11,687 nucleotides of DNA, taken from the NCBI GenBank assembly GCA_051960855.1, contig JBQCDV010000119.1:1-11687 (forward strand), read 5' to 3'. The translations under genes were made by a program, and so were the position numbers. The notes below the pieces were generated by a model. It was given only the letters and a program-made list of their open reading frames with translations. It had not been told where the DNA came from and searched no databases. Shown here piece by piece: positions 6,435-11,687 of this stretch; positions within the stretch are counted from its first letter, which is position 1, and every line of letters starts with the position of its first letter. The stretch is from JBQCDV01 sp051960855. Its GTDB lineage: Bacteria; Actinomycetota; Actinomycetes; JAJZTN01.

Positions 6435-6878
6435 ATGAGCAGCCCCGCCAAGGACCGCGCCCAGCAGTCGGATCGCCAGCACCCCGTCGCCAAGTCCGAG
6501 GAGGAGTGGCGCAGCCAGCTCTCACCGGAGGAGTACCACGTGCTCCGCGAGGCGGGCACGGAGCGGCCCTTCACCGGCGAGTACGTGGACACGAAGACCG
6601 TCGGGGTCTACCACTGCCGCGCGTGCGGGGCGGAGCTCTTCCGCAGCGAGACGAAGTTCGAGTCCCACTGCGGCTGGCCGTCGTTCTACCAGCCGACGGC
6701 CGACGACGCCGTCGAGCTGATCGAGGACCGGTCGTTCGGGATGCGGAGGGTGGAGGCCCGCTGCGCCAACTGCGGCTCTCACCTCGGCCACGTCTTCGAG
6801 GGTGAGGGCTACGACGTGCCGACCGATCAGCGGTGGTGCATCAACTCGGTGTCGCTGACGCTGGAGCCTCAGCAGTAG
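6435..6878 (+). CDS. msrB: Peptide-methionine (R)-S-oxide reductase MsrB
   Basis: A 147-residue single-domain MsrB that reduces methionine-R-sulfoxide in proteins. Seen: SEEEWRSQLSPEEYHVLREA near the N-terminus, RPFTGEY, zinc Cys pairs CRAC and CANC, the CGWPSFYQP substrate loop, GSHLGHVF, and the catalytic RWCINS with its Cys near the C-terminus. The length is normal for a cytosolic stand-alone MsrB. ATG 6435 is preferred over GTG 6405, which would add ten residues unlike the family. The catalytic block ends about 12 codons before the stop; those last codons (from 6841) overlap the 3' end of the opposing GGDEF-EAL gene. As recalled, M. tuberculosis msrB (Rv2674) also lies between the RibD-like reductase and hemQ, so the locus is conserved although opened by extra genes here. 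Confidence 0.96.
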   Translation: MSSPAKDRAQQSDRQHPVAKSEEEWRSQLSPEEYHVLREAGTERPFTGEYVDTKTVGVYHCRACGAELFRSETKFESHCGWPSFYQPTADDAVELIEDRSFGMRRVEARCANCGSHLGHVFEGEGYDVPTDQRWCINSVSLTLEPQQ

Positions 6879-9381
6879 GGCTCTGCGCGATGGCCGCGTG
6901 GGCAGCGCCCTGCACCATCTCCGCGCGCCCCGCGCCGTGCACCATCTCCGCGCGCGCCGCGCGTCGTTCCAGCTCGGCGTCGACGACCTCGGGACGCTGC
7001 GGCCGGGCCAGCAGGTAGCCCTGGGCGAAGTCGCAGCCCAGCCCGCGCACACTGTCCAGCTGCTCCGCGGTCTCGACCCCCTCGGCGACGACGCGCAGCC
7101 CGAGGGAGTGGGCGAGGTCGACCACCGAGGTGAGCAGGGACTGGCCGTGGGCGCTGACGGTCAGCAGCGAGCGGTCAAGTTTCAGGCTGTCCAGCGGGAG
7201 CTGGTGCAGGTAGGCGATCGAGGTATGGCCGGCGCCGAAGTCGTCCAGCGAGATCTGGACGCCCTCGCACCGCAGCTGCGACAGCCGTGTGGCAACGGCG
7301 CAGAAGTCGTCGACCTCGACCGTCTCGGTGACCTCGACGACGAGCGCGTCGCCGGGCAGCCCGTGCCGCCGCAGCGCCCCGAGGATGTCGTCGACCACCT
7401 CCGGGGAGGACAGGTGCGCAGCCGAGATGTTGACCCCGACGGACAGGTCGGGCACGTGCCGGCGCAGCGGCCCCAGCGCGGTCAGCGCGAGGTCCAGCAC
7501 CAGGCACTCCAGCGGCCGAATCAGCCCGGTGCGCTCGGCCAGGGGCACGAAGACCGCCGGCGAGACCTGGCCCAGCACGCCGTGCTCCCAGCGCGCGAGC
7601 GCCTCCACGCCGCGCACACCACCCCCGCCGGCCAGGTCGAACACCGGCTGCAGCTCGACGGTCAGGTGGCGCCCGGCGATCGCCCGCTTGAGGTCGGTCG
7701 CGAGGAAGGGTGAGGCGCTCAGGTCGGCGTCGTCGTCAAGGCGGAACTGCGCGGCCCGGCCCTTGCCCGACGTCTTCGCGACGTACATGGCCACGTCGGC
7801 CCGCCGCAGCACCTCCGCCGCGAGGCCCTCCCCGGACACCGCCAGCGCGTCGGCATCGGTGACCTCGACGTGGCCGACACTGGCCCGCTGCCAGAGTGAC
7901 CGGTCGTCGACGAGGAACGGCCGTGCCAGTGCGTCGAGCACGGCAGCGGCACTGACCGACGTGGCCCGCTCGCCACTCTCGATGAGGACCGCGAACTCGT
8001 CGCCGCCGAGGCGGGCGATGGTGTCACCAGGGCTGATGGCCGCGCGCAGCCGCTCCGCGACGGACACGAGCAGCTGGTCGCCGTGCTGGTGACCGAGCGA
8101 GTCGTTGACCGACTTGAAGTCGTCGAGGTCCAGGAAGATGACCCCGACGGGCCGCTTGTCGCGCTGGTGGAGGTCGAGGGCGTGGCTGAGCCGGTCGTGG
8201 AAGAGCGCCCGGTTTGCCAGGCCGGTGAGCGGGTCGTGGAAGGCGCGGAACTCCAGCTGGTCCTGCGTGCGCCGCAGCTGCTCGACCAGACGCCGGTTGT
8301 CGAGCAGGACGAGCGCCTGGCGGACGCTGACGAGGATCCCCAGGACGACTCCGGCCACGACAGCGGCGGTGCTCCCAGCGGAGTGCCGCACTGCGGCGGT
8401 GAGGATGACCAGCACGGCCGCGACGAGCAGCAGCTGCGGCAGGACGAGGACGGTCCTGCCGCCCCAGGTCTCGGTCGACGCGCCGGCCCGAACGCCGCGG
8501 CGGTCGTCGCTGTCGCGCTGCCGGCTGACCGTAGAGCGGCCCTGCCCCTGGAGGGCCGGCGGCGCGGCGAGACCATGCAGCGCCGACAGCGCGATCAGCG
8601 CGAAAGCGAGCGTCCAGCCGACGTCGATCCAGTCGAGACTGGTGTAGACGCTCTCCGCGAGCGTCGACGTCCAGGTATAGGCGGTGTCACTGACGGCCAT
8701 GGCGACGGCGCCCACCGCCAGCAGGCGCACGGGGCGGCCCAGGCCGGTGTCCGAGGACAGCCGCTGCAGGACGACCGTGGCGACGAGCACGTCGGAGAGC
8801 GGATAGCTCCACGACACGGCCGTGGACCACCAGCCGTCGCCTGCTGCCGCGAGCGGCTGGAGGACCGTGACCGCGACGACGACCAGCATCGAGACCATGA
8901 GGATCGCGCCGTCGAGCACCGCGCGGACCTGGTGGGTCCTCCGTCGTCGGCCGGTGAGGAGCAGGATCCCGGTCAGCGCGCCCACCGGGAAGAGCAAGAA
9001 GCCGAGGTCGGGCAGACCCGGGAAGGGCGTCTCGCCCCGCCGGAGCACCTCGTACCAGCAGGTCAGCCACTGCCCCGCCGCCCATGCTCCCGACCCTGCT
9101 GCCACCGCCCCCCAGCCCGCTCGTTCGCGGCGGGCGCCGGTGGGATGCGACGAGACCGCGACGAAGGCGGCGACGGCGGCGGCAGCCGTGGCTGAGAGCG
9201 CCTCGGTGAGGTCGTCCACAGCGAGCGACACGACGTCGGGCAGCGGCAGCGCCAGGACAACGGCGAGGACCGCGGCCCCGACCAGGACGGTCAGCAGCGC
9301 ACGGCGCGGCGCCGACGCTGCGGCGTTCGCCGTCTGCGTCAGCCATCCGGACCGATAGGTGTCGCTGCTGCCACTCCCCAC
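6841..9381 (-). CDS. Membrane GGDEF-EAL protein (cyclic-di-GMP synthase/phosphodiesterase)
   Basis: An 846-residue protein. Residues 27-360 hold about ten hydrophobic segments (for example LLTVLVGAAVLAVVLAL, LDGAILMVSMLVVVAVTVL, VLVLPQLLLVAAVLVILTA). A GGDEF domain follows at about 376-548, starting FHDPLTGLANRALFHDRL, with FLDLDDFKSVND and an intact GGDEF at 459-463. The I-site RxxD position reads SPGD (450-453), so product feedback through that site is unlikely. The EAL domain (about 560-800) keeps E593 (EAL), N651, E683, D713-D714 (DDFGAG), K734, E767 and Q787, the usual metal and catalytic set. Both activities are therefore possible. Start is GTG 9381; no clear Shine-Dalgarno was seen. 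The C-terminus is a repetitive tail (about 809-833) and a Pro/Ala/Ser end read from the strand opposite msrB. It follows the PolDom gene by 99 bp. Confidence 0.94.
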   Translation of the reverse strand: MGSGSSDTYRSGWLTQTANAAASAPRRALLTVLVGAAVLAVVLALPLPDVVSLAVDDLTEALSATAAAAVAAFVAVSSHPTGARRERAGWGAVAAGSGAWAAGQWLTCWYEVLRRGETPFPGLPDLGFLLFPVGALTGILLLTGRRRRTHQVRAVLDGAILMVSMLVVVAVTVLQPLAAAGDGWWSTAVSWSYPLSDVLVATVVLQRLSSDTGLGRPVRLLAVGAVAMAVSDTAYTWTSTLAESVYTSLDWIDVGWTLAFALIALSALHGLAAPPALQGQGRSTVSRQRDSDDRRGVRAGASTETWGGRTVLVLPQLLLVAAVLVILTAAVRHSAGSTAAVVAGVVLGILVSVRQALVLLDNRRLVEQLRRTQDQLEFRAFHDPLTGLANRALFHDRLSHALDLHQRDKRPVGVIFLDLDDFKSVNDSLGHQHGDQLLVSVAERLRAAISPGDTIARLGGDEFAVLIESGERATSVSAAAVLDALARPFLVDDRSLWQRASVGHVEVTDADALAVSGEGLAAEVLRRADVAMYVAKTSGKGRAAQFRLDDDADLSASPFLATDLKRAIAGRHLTVELQPVFDLAGGGGVRGVEALARWEHGVLGQVSPAVFVPLAERTGLIRPLECLVLDLALTALGPLRRHVPDLSVGVNISAAHLSSPEVVDDILGALRRHGLPGDALVVEVTETVEVDDFCAVATRLSQLRCEGVQISLDDFGAGHTSIAYLHQLPLDSLKLDRSLLTVSAHGQSLLTSVVDLAHSLGLRVVAEGVETAEQLDSVRGLGCDFAQGYLLARPQRPEVVDAELERRAARAEMVHGAGRAEMVQGAAHAAIAQSPTAEAPASATPS
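6911..6964 (-). repeat. 27-bp tandem duplication in the GGDEF-EAL C-terminal tail
   Basis: Two consecutive 27-bp units (6911-6937 and 6938-6964) agree at 24 of 27 bases. On the - strand they encode AEMVHGAGR and AEMVQGAAH. A degenerate third unit, encoding AAIAQ, follows toward the 3' end of the gene (about 15/27 bases alike by my reading). The units lie just outside the EAL domain, so length changes would be tolerated. This looks like a local slippage duplication. Confidence 0.85.
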
Positions 9382-9480
9382 GTCGGGTGCATCGGCCGGG
9401 TCTGCCGGTTACTTGACGACAAGGGTTGCCAAATGGCATCAGCGCGCCCGGGGCCGGAGTCCCGTGCGAGAGCTGGAGCG
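9382..9480 (-). promoter_or_regulatory. 99-bp intergenic region upstream of the GGDEF-EAL gene, with palindrome
   Basis: This is the longest gap in the window. It holds the inverted repeat TGCCA-AA-TGGCA at 9427-9438. On the - strand TTGGCA (9432-9427) could be a -35, with TAACCG (9411-9406) a poor -10 at 15-bp spacing. The palindrome could be an operator, but no family-specific operator is recognised. I see no terminator hairpin with a U-run and no match to a c-di-GMP riboswitch core. A promoter here would let the GGDEF-EAL gene be expressed apart from hemQ-PAP2-PolDom. Confidence 0.35.
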
Positions 9481-10533
9481 TCAGGTGTCCTCGCGGGCGC
9501 GGCTCGGCTGGACGCGCTTGGGCTCCCCCGGCATCTTCGGGTAGTCCGGCGGATAGGGCATGTCGCCGAGGCCGTGGTCACGCTCGTCGCGCTCCCACCA
9601 CTCCAGCAGCGGAGTGAGGTCGTAGGCGACGTCGTCGATGTCGCGGTTGAGGTCGCCGACGGCAGCGAAGCGGGCGGGCATCGTGCGCACGGTGAGGTCG
9701 CGCGGGTCGACGTTCGGGAGCTCGTCCCAGGTGACCGGCGCGGAGACGGGCGCATGCGGCTTGGGCCGGATGGAGTAGGCGCTGGCGATGGTGCGGTCGC
9801 GGGCGTTCTGGTTGTAGTCGACGAAGATCGTCTGCCCCCGCTCCTCCTTCCACCAGTGCGTCGTGACCTCGCCGGGGCGGCGGCGTTCGAGCTCGCGACC
9901 GAAGGCGATCGCGGCGTGCCGGACGTCGGTGAAGGTCCACCGGGGCTCGATGCGCAGGTAGATGTGGACGCCGCGGTTGCCGGAGGTCTTCGGGAAGCCG
10001 CGCCAGCCCAGCTCGTCGAGCATCTCCCGGGCGGTCCCGGCGACGCGGACGGCGTCGGCGAAGTCGGTGCCCGGCTGCGGGTCGAGGTCGATACGCAGCT
10101 CGTCGGGATGGTCGACGTCGTCACGTCGGACCGGCCAGGGATGGAAGGTCAGGGTGTTCTGCTGGGCGCACCAGATGACGGTGGCGAGCTCGGTGGGACA
10201 GACCTCGTCGGCGGTGCGGCCGCTCGGGAAGGTGATGTGCGCGGTCTCCACCCACTCGGGGGCGCCCTTGCTGATGCGCTTCTGGTAGAAGGCGTCAGCG
10301 CCGCGACCGTCGGCGCGGGTCGCGAGCTTCACGTCGGGGTGCACGCCGGTTTGCCAGCGCTCCAGTGTCACCGGGCGCTCGTACAGGGCCCGCAGGATGC
10401 CGTCTCCGACCGCCTGGTAGTACTCGAGCACCTCGAGCTTGGTGATCCCGACCTCGGGAAACACGACGCGCTCCGGGCTGGTGACGCGCACGGTGCGTCC
10501 GCCGACCTCGAGCTCCAGTGCGGGGGCCGCCAT
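9481..10533 (-). CDS. LigD-type polymerase domain, stand-alone primase-polymerase (Prim-PolC-like AEP)
   Basis: A 350-residue archaeo-eukaryotic primase-superfamily polymerase of the LigD PolDom family, with no ligase or nuclease fused. Seen: VTSPERVVFPEVGITKLEVL at the N-terminus; FYQKRISKGAPEW (Lys85, phosphate-binding region); metal motif I RIDLDP (Asp149, Asp151); motif II SGNRGVHIYLRI (184-195, His190); and motif III FVDYNQN (Asp239), followed by RDRTIASAYSIRP. All three catalytic carboxylates are present. Such enzymes fill short gaps, prefer ribonucleotides, and partner with LigC/LigD; Rv3730c beside LigC Rv3731 is the mycobacterial example. Here the ligase is about 3.6 kb away on the opposite strand. 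ATG 10533 is preceded by TAGGTT 7 nt upstream and no convincing Shine-Dalgarno. It follows the PAP2 stop by 21 bp. The C-terminal 40 residues are Pro- and charge-rich. Confidence 0.93.
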   Translation of the reverse strand: MAAPALELEVGGRTVRVTSPERVVFPEVGITKLEVLEYYQAVGDGILRALYERPVTLERWQTGVHPDVKLATRADGRGADAFYQKRISKGAPEWVETAHITFPSGRTADEVCPTELATVIWCAQQNTLTFHPWPVRRDDVDHPDELRIDLDPQPGTDFADAVRVAGTAREMLDELGWRGFPKTSGNRGVHIYLRIEPRWTFTDVRHAAIAFGRELERRRPGEVTTHWWKEERGQTIFVDYNQNARDRTIASAYSIRPKPHAPVSAPVTWDELPNVDPRDLTVRTMPARFAAVGDLNRDIDDVAYDLTPLLEWWERDERDHGLGDMPYPPDYPKMPGEPKRVQPSRAREDT

Positions 10534-10540
10534 GGCGGCG

Positions 10541-10546
10541 AACCTA
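10541..10546 (-). promoter_or_regulatory. Possible leaderless -10 element TAGGTT before the PolDom gene
   Basis: On the - strand TAGGTT (10546-10541) fits TANNNT and is followed by exactly 7 nt and then ATG 10533. The only purine-rich sequence nearby is the element itself (TAGG). It lies in the 21-bp gap after the PAP2 stop, so the polymerase could have its own start of transcription inside the hemQ-PAP2 run. No -35 match was seen at normal spacing. Confidence 0.45.
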
Positions 10547-10554
10547 CCGCGCCG

Positions 10555-11373
10555 TCAGCGTCCGGCGCCTGCCGTCGGCTGGTCGGTCGTCGTGGCGCCG
10601 TCGGTGGAACGGCCGCTCGGGCGCCGGCGCAGCCAGTTGCCGGGGTGCAGGAGCGCGTCGTGCTCACCGGGCCGGTCGCCGCGGACGTCGAGCAGGATCG
10701 TGTACTTCAGGATCAGGCCGCCCAGCACGGCACCGAGAGTGAGGTCGGTGAACCAGTGCGTCGCGCGGTAGGTCGAGACCCAGTACATGAGGGCCAGCGC
10801 GAGGCCGACGAGCAGCACGAGCCACTTGGCGTACTGCCGGCCGCGACGGGTGTCGCGGATGAGCAGCCAGGCGAGCAGCCCGTAGACGAAGACGATGTTG
10901 GCCGTGTGGCCGGACGGGAAGAGGTCGCCGTACTGCCACGCATAGGCGGTGCCGGTCCTCGGGCTGGGCCGGTCGGTCGCGAGCTTGATGGCGCCGACGA
11001 TGACGTTGACCGCGAGGACGCCGAGGGTCGTGACGATGGCGGGCCACCAGCGTCGCCGTCGCCAGCAGACGAGGGCGACCGCGGCGTAGAGCAGCGGCAG
11101 GCAGAAGGCGCGCTGCCCGATGTGGTCGAGCAGGTCCATGAGGTGGCGGAACCGGTGCCCGGGCGCCCAGTGCCACACCTGCAGGCCGTGGACGAAGACG
11201 TCCAGCGGCACCAGCAGACCGGTGAGGACCCCGACGAGCAGGACGACCGTCAGCGTCCCCAGCAGCCAGGTGCTGCCGAGGACGCGCATGAGCCGCGCCA
11301 GCTTGCTCTGGGAGTCCGGGCGCAGCCGGCGGGGCGCGGCGCCGGAACCCTCCAGCGGTCGCGCCAGCCTCAC
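10555..11373 (-). CDS. PAP2-family membrane phosphatase
   Basis: A 272-residue integral membrane protein with about six segments, including TLTVVLLVGVLTGLLV, IVTTLGVLAVNVIVGAI, IVFVYGLLAWLLI and KWLVLLVGLALALMYW. PAP2 signatures: KLATDRPSPRTG (motif 1, where the usual final RP reads SP), FPSGHTANI (motif 2, PSGH with its His) and STYRATHWFTD (motif 3, His and Asp kept, Arg three rather than six residues before the His). It probably removes phosphate from a lipid such as undecaprenyl pyrophosphate or phosphatidate at the outer membrane face, but the altered motifs leave activity open. Start GTG 11373 lies 7 nt after the hemQ stop; ATG 11289 is an alternative that still keeps all membrane segments. 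The tail after the last segment is about 40 residues, Arg/Gly/Thr-rich and cytoplasmic by prediction. It is probably cotranscribed with hemQ. Confidence 0.88.
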   Translation of the reverse strand: MRLARPLEGSGAAPRRLRPDSQSKLARLMRVLGSTWLLGTLTVVLLVGVLTGLLVPLDVFVHGLQVWHWAPGHRFRHLMDLLDHIGQRAFCLPLLYAAVALVCWRRRRWWPAIVTTLGVLAVNVIVGAIKLATDRPSPRTGTAYAWQYGDLFPSGHTANIVFVYGLLAWLLIRDTRRGRQYAKWLVLLVGLALALMYWVSTYRATHWFTDLTLGAVLGGLILKYTILLDVRGDRPGEHDALLHPGNWLRRRPSGRSTDGATTTDQPTAGAGR

Positions 11374-11380
11374 GGTCGTC

Positions 11381-11687
11381 TCACGGGAGAGCCGAGAGCA
11401 GGTCACCCAGCTGCCGGCGCCGACCGGTGTAGAACGGGACCTCCTCGCGGACGTGCCGACGGGCCTCGGAGCCACGCAGGTGGCGCATGAGGTCGACGAT
11501 GCGGTGCAGTTCGTCGGCCTCGAAGGCAAGGATCCACTCGTAGTCGCCGAGGGAGAAGGACGCGACCGTGTTGGCGCGGACGTCGGGGTAGCCGCGGGCC
11601 ATCTTGCCGTGGTCGGCGAGCATGCGGCGGCGGTCCTCGTCCGGCAGCAGGTACCACTCGTAGGAGCGTACGAAGGGGTAGACGCTC
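11381..11687 (-). CDS. hemQ: HemQ/ChdC coproheme decarboxylase (chlorite dismutase family), C-terminal fragment
   Basis: The last 101 codons of HemQ are present; the gene continues beyond the right edge. It begins SVYPFVRSYEWYLLP, the actinobacterial form of the loop holding the catalytic Tyr. ADHGKMARGYPDVRANTV follows, where the His of ADHG is the expected proximal haem ligand. It ends with SFSLGDYEWILAFEADELHR, IVDLMRHLR and REEVPFYTGRR. HemQ oxidatively decarboxylates coproheme to haem b, the last step of the coproporphyrin-dependent pathway of Gram-positive bacteria. This places the host in the actinobacteria or a relative and predicts hemY/hemE-like genes to the right, as in M. tuberculosis Rv2676c-Rv2678c. 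The stop at 11381-11383 is 7 nt before the PAP2 start. Confidence 0.96.
   Translation of the reverse strand, partial: SVYPFVRSYEWYLLPDEDRRRMLADHGKMARGYPDVRANTVASFSLGDYEWILAFEADELHRIVDLMRHLRGSEARRHVREEVPFYTGRRRQLGDLLSALP

Noticed and set aside
4846..6525. The hydrolase frame stays open for about 560 codons upstream of GTG 4845
   Set aside because: The extension is antisense to ligC, the USP-like gene and the start of msrB, contains no recognisable domain, and is explained by GC-rich third positions of the opposite genes.
8083..9195. A 370-codon + strand frame opposite the GGDEF-EAL gene
   Set aside because: Shadow of the real gene: Asp/Glu/Arg/Gln-rich with no motif, while the - strand frame has complete GGDEF and EAL signatures.
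9413..9441. A + strand promoter starting at TTGACG (9413-9418)
   Set aside because: The -35-like hexamer has no good -10 at 16-18 bp, and there is no + strand gene downstream.
9382..9480. A c-di-GMP riboswitch before the GGDEF-EAL gene
   Set aside because: No GEMM-like conserved core or two-helix arrangement was found in the 99 bp; only one short palindrome is present.
4855..10533. A Ku-dependent non-homologous end-joining operon
   Set aside because: No Ku gene and no LigD phosphoesterase domain are present; ligase and polymerase are on opposite strands. A LigC/Prim-PolC excision-repair role fits better.
9433..11490. A 685-codon open frame on +
   Set aside because: It is wholly antisense to the PolDom and PAP2 genes, both with clear catalytic motifs; its product is low-complexity and Gly/Val/Asp-rich with no known motif.
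1..11687. tRNA, rRNA, CRISPR, insertion sequences or phage genes
   Set aside because: None was seen on either strand; the window is almost completely filled by the twelve protein genes listed.

Overview
This window is high-GC DNA with the strongly GC-biased third codon positions typical of actinomycetes. An actinobacterial host is supported by a HemQ-type coproheme decarboxylase carrying the actinobacterial YPFVRSYEWYLLP signature, a LigC-type ATP-dependent ligase with a stand-alone LigD-type polymerase domain, and several families I know mainly from actinobacteria. The genus cannot be fixed from sequence reading alone. The window is densely coding: twelve genes, no intergenic gap above about 100 bp, and no RNA genes, CRISPR arrays, insertion sequences or prophage genes.

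Layout, left to right. (1) The 3' end of a secreted S53 (sedolisin/kumamolisin) peptidase on +, closed by a strong UUCG-capped hairpin terminator. (2) A divergent pair, zapE (AFG1-like ATPase, -) and a RibD-C-type pyrimidine reductase (+), whose start codons overlap. The reductase leads a + strand run with an uncharacterised HicB-like/DinB-like protein and a class I SAM methyltransferase. (3) A membrane-anchored alpha/beta hydrolase (-), convergent with the methyltransferase and divergent, 9 bp apart, from a + run of LigC-type DNA ligase, a small USP-like protein and methionine-R-sulfoxide reductase MsrB. (4) A - strand run entering from the right edge: hemQ (partial), a PAP2 phosphatase, a LigD-type primase-polymerase, and a 10-TM GGDEF-EAL cyclic-di-GMP protein whose 3' end overlaps the 3' end of msrB.

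How the parts fit. From memory, the zapE / reductase / msrB / hemQ set echoes the Mycobacterium tuberculosis Rv2670c-Rv2676c neighbourhood, so this looks like a conserved housekeeping and redox/haem locus opened by additional genes. Among the additions are the two halves of a probable Prim-PolC/LigC excision-repair pair (adjacent as Rv3730c/Rv3731 in M. tuberculosis), here on opposite strands about 3.6 kb apart with no Ku and no LigD nuclease domain in view.

Regulation. Three starts are preceded by TANNNT exactly 7 nt before an ATG, and others by near-matches. This is the geometry of leaderless actinobacterial promoters and would explain how the tightly packed divergent pairs are expressed. 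I see no convincing wholly new system. The most interesting items are the start-site architecture, the HicB/DinB-like fusion, the split ligase/polymerase pair, and the GGDEF-EAL tail that runs into msrB.
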